Source: an uncultured Verrucomicrobia subdivision 3 bacterium
GTDB taxonomy: Bacteria; Verrucomicrobiota; Verrucomicrobiia; Limisphaerales; UBA11358
Length of the DNA stretch: 51,825 bases
Direction: 5' to 3'
Assembly: GCA_903842235.1 (NCBI GenBank)
Contig: CAIMLG010000047.1
Coordinates: 1-51,825 of the forward strand
Positions 9,571 to 18,835 of the stretch are shown in pieces; the first letter of the stretch is position 1; each line of letters starts with the position of its first letter. Under the pieces are notes generated by a model. It saw only the letters and a list, made by a program, of their open reading frames with translations. It did not search any database and was not told the origin of the DNA. A program made the translations under genes and the position numbers.

Positions 9571-12426
9571 ATGATTTCAAGTGTTCGCCGATTTCCCGGG
9601 CAGGTCGCGCTGGCCGCCTTTGTGGTCTATGCGTTGACCGCCGGTCACGCGATCACGATCAAGAGTCTGCCGCTGGCCGCCCAGGTGGCCGGCTGGGACT
9701 GGCAGCCGATGAACAGCCAGCCGCTGCTCTGGCTACTGACGCTGCCGATGCGCCTTTTGCCGGCCGGTTGGGTGGTGATGGGATTGAATCTCTTTTCCGC
9801 CGCGGGCGCCGCCCTGACGCTCGGAATCCTGGCGCGCACACTGGAACTGGCCAGTTGGGACCGGCCGCTGCCGACCCTGGGCAAAGTCTGGGCCAAACTG
9901 CCCATCGTCCTGGCGTGCATCGTCTGCGGGCTGGAATTTAATTTCTGGCAGGAAGCCACCGCCGCCACCGGCGAGATGCTGCAACTGGGGCTGTTCGCCG
10001 CCGCCATTCTCGGCCTGCTGGAATTCCAGGCCACGCGCAGCCGCCGCTGGCTGGAGGCCGCCGTCTTCATCTGGGGTCTGGGCATGGCGGAAAACTGGAT
10101 GATGCTGCTCACCGCGCCGCTGTTTGTCGTGGCCCTGTTTTGGATCGGGCGGGGGGAAATCCTCCAACGAACTTTATTGCGGCGGCTGCTGCTGGCGGGC
10201 GGGGCCGGTTTTTCGGTCTGGCTCCTGCTCCCGCTGTGGAACAGCGTGGCGCCGCATTCGCCGTGGAGCGCTGGCGCGGCGTGGCTGAACGCGCTGAAAA
10301 ACTTCAAATATTTTTTTGTTAATCTGACCGCGTTTTGGCAGGGCTCGCGCACGGCCACAATAGCGGCGGTGATCTTTTTTCTGGTGCCGGTGCTGCCGGC
10401 CGTGATCCGGATGCGGGATGGCGGCACGCGCGACAAGCTGGTCGTGGACCAGTTTCAGGTCTGGCTTTACCGGGCCTTGCGGCTGGCCTTGCTGCTGGTT
10501 TGCCTGTGGCTGGCCTTGGACCCCGCCGTGGGGCCGAGACAGATATTTCACAAACAGGCCGGCCTGTCGCTGCCGTTCCTGAGCCTGGATTATCTGGCCG
10601 CGCTGGGGGCGGGGTTTCTGGCGGGCAATTTTCTGCTCGCCGCTTATGCCAAACCCCGGCAGAGCTACCGGCCACCGAATTTTTTTGAGGTGGCGTTTGA
10701 ACGGGCACTGCGGCCGGGCATTCTGGTTTTCCTGAGCGTCGTCGCCCTCGGTTTGACAATCCGGAATGCCGCCCCCATCCGGCAGGCCAACCGGGCGCCG
10801 CTGGACCAGTTCGGCCAACTGGCCCTGCGGGAACTGCCCGCCCGCGGTGGCATTGTCCTCAGTGACGATCCGCAACAGTTGCTGGCCTTTCAAGCAGCGG
10901 CGGCCAAGGCCGGAACCCCGGGGTGGCTCGCGGTGGACCTGCGGCTCCTGCCGCTGCCGGCCTACCGCGCGCATCTCGCCCGCCAACCGGCCGGCCACGG
11001 GCGGATCAAGGAAACGGCGGGCCCCCTGAAGGCCGCCGAAACGATCAAGCTCATAGCGGGATGGGCGCAGTCGGCCCCGGTTTACTATTTGCATCCCGTC
11101 TTGGGCGGGCTGTCCGAATGGTTTTATTTCCGACCGGCCGGGCTGGCCCAGGAACTTCACGCCTACCCCGGCAACATGATCCAACCGCCGCCGCTGACGG
11201 CGGAGTTGATTGCGCAAAATGAGAATTTTTGGAACGCCACCGCCGCGCAGCGGCAGGCCCTCCAGCCGACCGGTTCGCCCGCAAACCAGCGGGAGCAGGG
11301 CGGGCGGAACACCCTTTACCAACGGCTGCAGCTTGAGCCTGTGCCCGCGCCCCAAAGCCAGATGCTGGCCGGGTGGTATTCTGCGGCGCTGGATGACTGG
11401 GGCGTGCAATTGCAGCGGGCGGGGCAACTCCCGGCCGCCAAGACGCGGCTGGAACAAGCCTTGGCGTTGAATCCGCAAAACATATCCGCCGATGTCAGCC
11501 TGCAAAGCAACACCAATCTGGCCGCCGCCGGGACCGGAAACCTGACCGGCCTGGCGGAATTGGCCGCCCGCGCCGGGGGGCTTCAAGGCATGGCGCAATT
11601 CCTGTTCCGCTATGGCCCGGTGGATGAACCGGCCTATTGTTATCTGCTGGGCAACGCCTGTTATCAAGCCGGCCTGCCACGCCAGGCCCTCCAGCAGTTT
11701 GAGCGGGCGCAAGCCCTGGCGCCGGAGGCCCAAGCGCCCCGGCTCGCGTTGATCCGGCTGTATTCCCGTTATGGATTCAACGAATCCGCGCGGCAACTGA
11801 TCCACGAGGTTCGGGGCGAGGGGGCCACCCAGCAGGATAATCTGGCGACGGAAATCGAGCTCACGTTGCTGGAAGCCGGCACTTGGATTCGGGAAACCAA
11901 TTTCGCCCCCGCGCGCAGCCTGCTGGCAGCGCTATCCAGCCGCCACCCCGACAATGGCCGCGTGACGGAGGCCGTCACGCAAGCCGATGTCGCCTTGGGC
12001 GATTTCACCAATGCGTTGCAGGTCGTCAACCACCAGCTTGCCAGCCGGCCCGACGACTTGCCAGGCTTGGTGCGGGAGGCGGGGCTCTATGTTCGGCTGG
12101 GGCAAGCGGCCAGGGCCTTGCCCGTGCTGGACCATGCGCTGACCCTTTCCAATCTGCCACCGATTCGACTCGCGCGCGCCATGGCGCGGGTGGAAGCCGG
12201 CCAATATGACGCCGCCGAGGCGGATTATCGGGATTTGGAAAATTCCACGACCAACCCACTGCCCGTCTTGGTGGGCTTGGCGGAAATTGCCAGCCGGCGG
12301 CACGACACCAACCAGGCCATCGCCTTGCTGGAGCGGTGCGTGGCAGACCTGCCGCCCGCCGCGGCCCAAAGAGATCGGCTGCTTGCCCGGCTTAATGATT
12401 TGAAAAAATCCCGGGCGGGCAACTAA
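9571..12426 (+). CDS. Multi-pass membrane protein with C-terminal TPR-like repeats (DUF2723/GT117-like architecture suspected)
   Basis: Many TM segments in the N-terminal half, then TPR-like helices (LGNACYQAGLPRQALQQFERAQALAPEAQAPRLALIRLYSRYG). ATG at 9571 (MISSVRRFPGQ) preferred over the upstream start in the ORF track. Confidence 0.65.
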   Translation: MISSVRRFPGQVALAAFVVYALTAGHAITIKSLPLAAQVAGWDWQPMNSQPLLWLLTLPMRLLPAGWVVMGLNLFSAAGAALTLGILARTLELASWDRPLPTLGKVWAKLPIVLACIVCGLEFNFWQEATAATGEMLQLGLFAAAILGLLEFQATRSRRWLEAAVFIWGLGMAENWMMLLTAPLFVVALFWIGRGEILQRTLLRRLLLAGGAGFSVWLLLPLWNSVAPHSPWSAGAAWLNALKNFKYFFVNLTAFWQGSRTATIAAVIFFLVPVLPAVIRMRDGGTRDKLVVDQFQVWLYRALRLALLLVCLWLALDPAVGPRQIFHKQAGLSLPFLSLDYLAALGAGFLAGNFLLAAYAKPRQSYRPPNFFEVAFERALRPGILVFLSVVALGLTIRNAAPIRQANRAPLDQFGQLALRELPARGGIVLSDDPQQLLAFQAAAAKAGTPGWLAVDLRLLPLPAYRAHLARQPAGHGRIKETAGPLKAAETIKLIAGWAQSAPVYYLHPVLGGLSEWFYFRPAGLAQELHAYPGNMIQPPPLTAELIAQNENFWNATAAQRQALQPTGSPANQREQGGRNTLYQRLQLEPVPAPQSQMLAGWYSAALDDWGVQLQRAGQLPAAKTRLEQALALNPQNISADVSLQSNTNLAAAGTGNLTGLAELAARAGGLQGMAQFLFRYGPVDEPAYCYLLGNACYQAGLPRQALQQFERAQALAPEAQAPRLALIRLYSRYGFNESARQLIHEVRGEGATQQDNLATEIELTLLEAGTWIRETNFAPARSLLAALSSRHPDNGRVTEAVTQADVALGDFTNALQVVNHQLASRPDDLPGLVREAGLYVRLGQAARALPVLDHALTLSNLPPIRLARAMARVEAGQYDAAEADYRDLENSTTNPLPVLVGLAEIASRRHDTNQAIALLERCVADLPPAAAQRDRLLARLNDLKKSRAGN

Positions 12427-12516
12427 TTTAACGGACCCCGGCAAATTTACCCGATTGGCACCCATTTTTCACCGAAACGTCGCTCGTCAAGCGGCCCGAC
12501 CGCGCTAGGCTGGGGG

Positions 12517-12870
12517 ATGCAAAATTCCTTCGAACGTCAAATCGTCCGGCATCAGGCCGTGAAAGCCCGCTGTGAAGCCAAGTCCGAAGTCTGGCGGCAC
12601 TCCCCCGCTTTTCAGAACGCCTTTGAAGATTATTGCGCGTGTCTGGAGAACCTCGTTTTCCTGCTGCCGGCAAACGGAGTTTTTAACTCGGTAACCAAGG
12701 TCATTGAGTTGGAACTCCAGGTGGCCGACACGATTTTGACCACCGAGCTGGATGCGTTGATGGAGCAATTCCGTTCCATGGATGCGCCGTTTGTGGCGGA
12801 CTATGCGGCGGCCCGATCCGCCGGGAGCGCGGAGGAAAACCCGGCGGCGATGCTCGCGTCCGCAACCTAA
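12517..12870 (+). CDS. Conserved-looking hypothetical protein (117 aa)
   Basis: Uninterrupted ORF with ordinary amino-acid composition (MQNSFERQIVRHQAVKARCEAKSEVWRHSPAFQNAFEDYCACLENLVFLLPANG...), in line with downstream genes. Confidence 0.6.
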   Translation: MQNSFERQIVRHQAVKARCEAKSEVWRHSPAFQNAFEDYCACLENLVFLLPANGVFNSVTKVIELELQVADTILTTELDALMEQFRSMDAPFVADYAAARSAGSAEENPAAMLASAT

Positions 12871-13018
12871 TAGGCGACCGTCGCGCCACGCCCGGGCAAA
12901 ACATCCTGGATTGTGTCATTCCGGTTACGCCCCGGTGATAAATTGGCAACAAGCGGGTTCGCGGGTTGCCAGGGCCGGCAGCCGCAGGCAAAGTGGAGCG
13001 GTTATCAAGGTCAAGGAT

Positions 13019-13987
13019 ATGAGCGCCGCCCAACCCATGCAGGAATGGAGTCTGAACGAACCGATCGTTTGCCGTTCGGTCTGGATTTCCGACATTCATC
13101 TCGGCACCAAGCACGCCCGCGTGGAAGAGTTGCTGGCCTTCCTGCGCTTGGTGGACTGCAAATACCTTTACCTCGTGGGCGATTTCATCGACGGCTGGGA
13201 ACTCAAGTTCCGCTGGTTCTGGCGCGACGACTACAACACGCTCATCCAAAAACTGCTCCGGAAAAGCCGCAAGCAGACCAAGGTGATCTACATCAGCGGC
13301 AACCACGACGAATTCATCGAACAATTCATGGGCGTGAAGTTTGGCGGCGTGACCATTGCGCGGCAGGTCATCCACACCGCCGCCGATGGAAAGAAATATC
13401 TCGTCCTTCACGGCCATCAGGCGGACGGCCTGACGCATTTCAACCATTTGCTCGAAAAGCTCGGCTCCCACCTCTACAACTGGATTCTCGACTTCAACCT
13501 GTATTTCAACCGCCTGCGCCGGGCACTCGGTTTCGGCTACTGGTCGCTGGCGGCGTATCTGAAATTCAAGGCCAAATCGGCCGTGAAATTCGTCACGGAA
13601 TACGAGGGCACGCTGGCCGCCATGGCGCGCAGCCACTCGACCGATGGCGTGATCTGCGGCCACATCCACCGCGCCGAGACGAAGACCATTGACGGGGTGC
13701 AGTATTTGAACTGCGGCGACTGGGTGGAAAGCTGCACCGCGCTGATTGAAGATTTCGACGGCAAGATCAAACTCATTCACTTCCATGAAAATGATGTTCT
13801 GCGTGCTGGGGGAAGGCCGGGGCCATATGACCCAGGCCATGGCCGTCAAGGAAATGGTCGAAACGGCGGGCCATCAGGTCGTCGCCGTAACGCTCGGCGC
13901 GAGCCCGCACCGGCCCATGCCGGCCTTCTTCGCATCGGCGATGAAGATCCCCATCCGGCAACTGCCGACGTTGGAGTTCAAATATAA
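13019..13987 (+). CDS. UDP-2,3-diacylglucosamine diphosphatase-like calcineurin-type phosphoesterase (LpxH-like)
   Basis: Metallophosphoesterase motifs SDIHLGTKH, GDFIDGWE, SGNHDEF, LHGHQAD, CGHIHRAE, and LNCGDWVESCTALIE; start MSAAQPMQEW at 13019; stop TAA 13985-13987. Confidence 0.88.
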   Translation: MSAAQPMQEWSLNEPIVCRSVWISDIHLGTKHARVEELLAFLRLVDCKYLYLVGDFIDGWELKFRWFWRDDYNTLIQKLLRKSRKQTKVIYISGNHDEFIEQFMGVKFGGVTIARQVIHTAADGKKYLVLHGHQADGLTHFNHLLEKLGSHLYNWILDFNLYFNRLRRALGFGYWSLAAYLKFKAKSAVKFVTEYEGTLAAMARSHSTDGVICGHIHRAETKTIDGVQYLNCGDWVESCTALIEDFDGKIKLIHFHENDVLRAGGRPGPYDPGHGRQGNGRNGGPSGRRRNARREPAPAHAGLLRIGDEDPHPATADVGVQI

Positions 13988-14870
13988 GGACAGCAAAGCC
14001 GTCAGCAACACGGCCACCCTGCTCGGCGTCTTGGGCAACCTGCCCCGCTACCGGCGCATCGTCCGGCAACTGGAAGCCGTCGTGGAGCAGGCGCAGCCGG
14101 ACGTCATCCTCAACTTTTTTGAGCCCATGGCGGCGTTCTACGCCCTCCTGCGCCGGAAACGGCCGCCCATGGTGGCCATCGGGCATCAATTCATGTTCCA
14201 GCATCCGGCCTACGTTCGCGCGCCGCACCTGTGGAAACAGCTGGCCAGCATCAAGGCTTACACCTGGTTGCTGGGAGCGCGCACCACCAAACTGGCCCTT
14301 TCGTTCTACGAAGCGCCCGATCTGCCGGGCAAAGGCATCCTCGTCGGCCCGCCCATTTTGCGGCAACAACTTTTCCAACTGGAGGCAACCCCCCAGGGGG
14401 ATTTCACGCTCGTCTATCTGCTTAATCATGGTTATGCCGAGCAAATCATTGCCTGGAGCGCCAAAAATCCGCAGACCCGGCTACATTGCTTTTACGACAA
14501 GCCCGGCACGGCGGCGGAATGCCAGCATTCACCCGCGCTCACGTTCCACAAGCTGGATGGCGAGAAATTTCTAAAAATGATGGCCGAATGCCGCCACGTC
14601 GTCTGCACGGCCGGGTTTGAATCCGTGAGCGAAGCCGCGTGGCTCGGCAAACCGCTGTTCCTCGTGCCGGTGGAGAATCACGTTGAGCAGCAGGTCAACG
14701 CTCTGGACGCGCAGCAGTTCGGCCTGGGCCTCAGCGACACCACCTTCAACCTGGACCGCCTCGCCGAACTTCCGGAACGCCTGCCCACCGGGGAATTTCG
14801 CGCCTGGCTGAACGGCGCGCCGCAGAAATTGTTTCAGGCCATTGACCACGCCGTGAAATCCGCGCGATGA
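13785..14870 (+). CDS. MurG/MJ1255-like glycosyltransferase
   Basis: N-terminus MKMMFCVLGEGRGHMTQAMAVKEMVETAGHQ (GxGxGH motif), C-terminal CRHVVCTAGFESVSEAAWLGKPLFLVPVENHVEQQVNA donor-site pattern. Confidence 0.85.
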   Translation: MKMMFCVLGEGRGHMTQAMAVKEMVETAGHQVVAVTLGASPHRPMPAFFASAMKIPIRQLPTLEFKYKDSKAVSNTATLLGVLGNLPRYRRIVRQLEAVVEQAQPDVILNFFEPMAAFYALLRRKRPPMVAIGHQFMFQHPAYVRAPHLWKQLASIKAYTWLLGARTTKLALSFYEAPDLPGKGILVGPPILRQQLFQLEATPQGDFTLVYLLNHGYAEQIIAWSAKNPQTRLHCFYDKPGTAAECQHSPALTFHKLDGEKFLKMMAECRHVVCTAGFESVSEAAWLGKPLFLVPVENHVEQQVNALDAQQFGLGLSDTTFNLDRLAELPERLPTGEFRAWLNGAPQKLFQAIDHAVKSAR

Positions 14871-16117
14871 GCAGCGAGGCCATCTTGAAATTTCCGCCGG
14901 GCTTTCTCTGGGGCACGGCCACCTCGCCCACGCAGGTGGAGGGGCACATTGAAAACGAGTGGACGCACTTCACCGCGCCGGACGGCGGCCATTGCCGGAT
15001 TGCGTGCGATCATTATCACCGCTATCCCGAGGATGTGGACTGGATGGCGCAGCTCGGCCTGAACGCCTACCGCTTCGGCCTCGAGTGGTCGCGGCTGCAG
15101 ACCGCGCCCTTCGCGCCGCTGAATCCCGCCGAGCTGGCGCGCTACGTGGATTTGCTGGATCGGCTCCAGGCGAAGGGCATCACGCCGATGGTGGTGCTGC
15201 ATCATTTTTCCAATCCGCCGTGGATCACTGCCGCCGGCGGCTGGACGAATCCGGCGACGATTCCGGCCTTTGTAGATTTCGTCCGTCAGCTCGTCGCCGC
15301 GTTGAAAGACCGCGTATATTTGTGGAACACCTTTAATGAGCCGGACACTTACGCCTGCGTGGCGTATCTGCTCGGCGGCTTTCCGCCGCAGCGCAAATGG
15401 AAGCTGGGGCAATTCCGCAAAGTCATCAGCCACATGGCCCGCGCCCATGTCCAGGCGAGCCGCATTATCCGGCGCGAGGGCGTGGTCGCCGGGCGCAAAC
15501 CGGAAGTGGGCATCGCCAAGAACTGGACATTTTTCCACGCGTATCACCGGTTTTCGCCGTGGGACCGGCTGACGGCGCTGGCTTGCCACTACACGTTTAA
15601 CAAGTTTGTGCTGGACGCGTTTCTCGGCGGCGGCCGGGGGCGGGCGTCCACGTTCATCGGCTTGAATTATTACGGCCGGGTGCGGTTCCACCATTTCCGC
15701 GCCATGATTCCGGCCAGCGGCACGCCGGTGAAGACGCTGAAGGATTTCGGCTTTGTCTGCGACGACATGGTGGAGCGTTATCCCGAAGGTTTTGGAAAAA
15801 TCCTGCCTTATCTGCACCGGAAATTTCATTTGCCGGTTTACCTCACGGAGCACGGCGCGGCGTCGAATGATGAGGCGTTTCGGGAGCGCGATCTGCGCGG
15901 AAATCTGGCCGCCCTGCACCGGGCGATGCAAGCGGGGGTGGCGGTGCGCGGATTTTTCTACTGGTCGCTGCTGGATAATTTCGAGTGGCAATTTGGCTAC
16001 ACCAAGAAGTTCGGCTTGCTGGCCGTGGATTTTTCCGATCCCGCCTTGCCGCGCTCCCGCAAGCCGCTGGCCGGGGTTTACGCGGAGATTGCCCGGGCGA
16101 ACGGGCTGCGCCTCTGA
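14867..16117 (+). CDS. Glycoside hydrolase family 1 (beta-glucosidase-like), apparently cytoplasmic
   Basis: FPPGFLWGTATSPTQVEG, YRFGLEWSRL, VVLHHFSNPPW, LWNTFNEPD (acid/base), VYLTEHG (nucleophile), GFFYWSLLDNFEW; start overlaps the GT stop as ATGA; no signal peptide. Confidence 0.92.
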   Translation: MSSEAILKFPPGFLWGTATSPTQVEGHIENEWTHFTAPDGGHCRIACDHYHRYPEDVDWMAQLGLNAYRFGLEWSRLQTAPFAPLNPAELARYVDLLDRLQAKGITPMVVLHHFSNPPWITAAGGWTNPATIPAFVDFVRQLVAALKDRVYLWNTFNEPDTYACVAYLLGGFPPQRKWKLGQFRKVISHMARAHVQASRIIRREGVVAGRKPEVGIAKNWTFFHAYHRFSPWDRLTALACHYTFNKFVLDAFLGGGRGRASTFIGLNYYGRVRFHHFRAMIPASGTPVKTLKDFGFVCDDMVERYPEGFGKILPYLHRKFHLPVYLTEHGAASNDEAFRERDLRGNLAALHRAMQAGVAVRGFFYWSLLDNFEWQFGYTKKFGLLAVDFSDPALPRSRKPLAGVYAEIARANGLRL

Positions 16118-16147
16118 TCGGCGGGGAAGCCGGCGGAATTTGCGGAT

Positions 16148-18277
16148 TTACAATTTGGCGAACGGCCGGGGCGCCATGTCCACGCGCGGAAATTTTCCCT
16201 TAGCCTTGGGCGCCGGTTTCCGCGTTGCGAGGGCAATAAAATCGTCCTGACTGCGACGGGGCTCTTGACCATCCGGCCGGCGCGGGATGGCATAGTGCCC
16301 GTCCGGCCCCAACCGCCAGGCATTGGTGTTGTCGGCCAGCGAAACGCGCAGGATTTCGCACATGACGCGGTCCATCAGAATGCCGTCTTCGATGGGAAAC
16401 ATCACTTCAATCCGGCGAAACAGGTTGCGAGGCATCCAATCGGCGCTGCCGGCAAAGACGACCGGCTGGCAGGCGTTTTCAAAATAGTAGATGCGGCTGT
16501 GTTCCAGAAACCGGCCCACAATACTGCGCACGGTGATCTTCTCGCTCAGGCCCGGCACGCCGGGCCGCAGGCAGCAGATGCCCCGGACGATCAGGTCCAC
16601 TTGCACGCCCGCCTGGGAGGCGGCGTAGAGCGCCTGGATTAATTGCGGTTCCACCAGCGAATTGAACTTGGCAATGATCCGGGCCGGCAGGCCGCGCCGG
16701 GCGTGGACGGCCTCGCGGGCAATGAGCTCCAGCAACTTGCTGTGCAGGTCGAAGGGGGCGACGATCAACTTGCTCAGGCCCTGAAACTGGCAGATGCCCG
16801 TGAGCAGATTGAACAGATTCGTGGCATCCTCGCCGAATTCCGCCCGGCAGGTCAACAGGCTGAGATCGGTGTAAAGTTTCCCGGTGGTGGGATTGTAATT
16901 GCCCGTGCCCAGATGGACGTAGCGGCGGATCTGCAGTTTTTCGCGGCGGACCACCAGGGCGCATTTCGCGTGGATTTTGTAGCCGACCAGGCCGTAAACC
17001 ACATGCACGCCGTTCTCCTCCAGTTTACGGGCCCACTCGATGTTGTTGGCTTCGTCAAACCGCGCCCGCAATTCCACCACCGCCGTGACCTGCTTGCCGT
17101 GATTGACGGCATTCATCAAGGCGCCCACGATGCGCGGATCGCCTCCGGTGCGGTAGAGGGTCATTTTGATGGCCAGCACGTCGGGATCGGTGGCGGCGGT
17201 TTCCAGAAATTCGATGATGCTGGAAAAGCTCTCGTAGGGATGGTGCACCAGGATGTCGCGCTCGCGAATGGCCGCGAAAACATTCCGGCCGCGCAAGGCA
17301 GGGACGGGGGCCGGAAGAAATGGCAGATCGCGCAGCTCCGGCGAATGATCGCCTCGCGACAGCGCCAGCAGGCGCGTCGGGTTGAGCGGGCCGTCGATCA
17401 AATACAGGTCGGCGGCGGCCAGGTGCAGAGTCTTCAACACCGCCTCGCGGATGGTTTCCGGACAGGCCGCCGCGATTTCCAGCCGCACCGCATCGCCCCG
17501 GCGGCGCCGATGCAATTCCGCTTCCACGGCTTTGAGCAAGTTCGGCGAGTCTTCCTCATCCACATACAGCTCGCTGTTGCGCGTGACCCGAAACGGCCAG
17601 TAGCCCCGGATCGTCGTGCCTGGAAAAAGGTCGCCCAGAAAATTCCCCACGAGCGTGTCCAGAAAGACATAATCGCGGCGCCGGGGATTCTCCGGGGGCA
17701 AGGGGATCAGACGCGGCAGGATCGCCGGGCATTGCACCACAGCCAGATGCGTTTGGATCCGTCCGTCCTTCACCAACTCCAGTTGCAAGATGAGATTGAG
17801 CGATTTGTTGAGCAGTTGCGGAAAGGGATGCGCCGGGTCGATCGCCAACGGCGTGAGCACCGGCCGGACCTGCGTGAGGTAAAATTCTTGGAGCCAGGCG
17901 CGATTCTGCTCGGTGAGGATGTCGGGGGCGAGTATCCGCATGCCTTTCTTGGCCAACGCGGGCTGGAGTTCGTTGCGCCAGCAGGCGTATTGATCTGCCA
18001 CCATTTGGCGCACCCGTCGCGTGATCGCCTGAAAGATTTCCGTGGGGGTGCGGCCATCCACGCTGCGCCCGCCCGCGCCGCTTTCAATTTGCTGTTTCAG
18101 GCCCGCCACGCGCACTTCGAAAAATTCATCCAAGTTGGAACTGACAATGGCCAAGAATTTGAGCCGCTCCAGCAGCGGATTCGTGCCCGTCAGCGCCTCG
18201 TCAAGCACCCGCTGGTTGAATTCCAGCCAGCTTAATTCCCGATTCAGAAAATGTTTTGGTTCAAAACGGTCGCCCAT
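16148..18277 (-). CDS. ppk1: Polyphosphate kinase 1
   Basis: MGDRFEPKHFLNRELSWLEFNQRVLDEA, ILVHHPYESFSSIIEFLETAATDPDVLAIKMTLYRTGGDP, VTAVVELRARFDEANNIEWA, HLGTGNYNPTTGKLYTDLSLLT: characteristic PPK1 motifs. Confidence 0.97.
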   Translation of the reverse strand: MGDRFEPKHFLNRELSWLEFNQRVLDEALTGTNPLLERLKFLAIVSSNLDEFFEVRVAGLKQQIESGAGGRSVDGRTPTEIFQAITRRVRQMVADQYACWRNELQPALAKKGMRILAPDILTEQNRAWLQEFYLTQVRPVLTPLAIDPAHPFPQLLNKSLNLILQLELVKDGRIQTHLAVVQCPAILPRLIPLPPENPRRRDYVFLDTLVGNFLGDLFPGTTIRGYWPFRVTRNSELYVDEEDSPNLLKAVEAELHRRRRGDAVRLEIAAACPETIREAVLKTLHLAAADLYLIDGPLNPTRLLALSRGDHSPELRDLPFLPAPVPALRGRNVFAAIRERDILVHHPYESFSSIIEFLETAATDPDVLAIKMTLYRTGGDPRIVGALMNAVNHGKQVTAVVELRARFDEANNIEWARKLEENGVHVVYGLVGYKIHAKCALVVRREKLQIRRYVHLGTGNYNPTTGKLYTDLSLLTCRAEFGEDATNLFNLLTGICQFQGLSKLIVAPFDLHSKLLELIAREAVHARRGLPARIIAKFNSLVEPQLIQALYAASQAGVQVDLIVRGICCLRPGVPGLSEKITVRSIVGRFLEHSRIYYFENACQPVVFAGSADWMPRNLFRRIEVMFPIEDGILMDRVMCEILRVSLADNTNAWRLGPDGHYAIPRRPDGQEPRRSQDDFIALATRKPAPKAKGKFPRVDMAPRPFAKL

Positions 18278-18770
18278 ACTTCAACTTTTGCAGAATGACT
18301 AATCGCCTCAAGGTAACGATGACAGCGACGAATGGGAAGTTACGTTTCGGTTACATTGGCAGTCATGCATATAACCGGTCAGTTGCCAGCGGTTGCCATA
18401 ATAAACTTATTGCCCCTCATTGAGGTTGATTCTGGCAGATTGAAAATCGGCGGCCAGAAAACCAATATTCCCCTTACTTTACAAGTATTTGTTGGGTCTT
18501 TGTGACGATTTTCTGCGTGGTGTCAGGCTTTTTCTAACCGTCCGGGCCGGACGGGCCACCAAAATCCCCGCCGCCCCATCGCCCCATCTTTTCTGTCAAG
18601 GCTCTAAAAGGTGGCTTGGTCTTTCCGGGCCGCTGCGGGCGGCGTCCAAAGGGGCGGAGGTTTTTTAAATGGAGACCGGCGCGCCGCCGGTCCGGCGCTG
18701 CGGCTTCAGGCCCCGGCCGTTCGGAATCTTGAACTGGTTTGCCAGCCTGCCACTGAACCCCCAACGCTTT

Positions 18771-18804
18771 AAAAAATGCGCCGGAGAGGCGAGCTCGCCG
18801 GCGC
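18771..18804 (-). terminator. Intrinsic terminator for the minus-strand GH2 operon
   Basis: Minus strand GCGCCGGCGAG-CTCGC-CTCTCCGGCGC (11-bp stem with one mismatch) followed by ATTTTTT, 31 nt past the GH2 stop. Confidence 0.8.
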
Positions 18805-18835
18805 AGCCGGTCATTGGCAGCGGGGTGGCCTCGGC

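Noticed and set aside
10174-11805. 543-aa minus ORF antisense to the membrane/TPR gene
   Set aside because: Arg/Gln/Pro-rich shadow ORF without signal peptide, motif or plausible start context.
16643-18235. 530-aa + ORF antisense to ppk1
   Set aside because: PPK1 motifs are unambiguous on the minus strand; this is a complementary-frame artefact.
18674-18692. GACCGGCG-CGC-CGCCGGTC hairpin in the ppk1/GH2 intergenic region as a REP element or terminator
   Set aside because: Perfect 8-bp stem but only a 3-nt loop and no T tract; single occurrence seen, easily by chance in GC-rich DNA.
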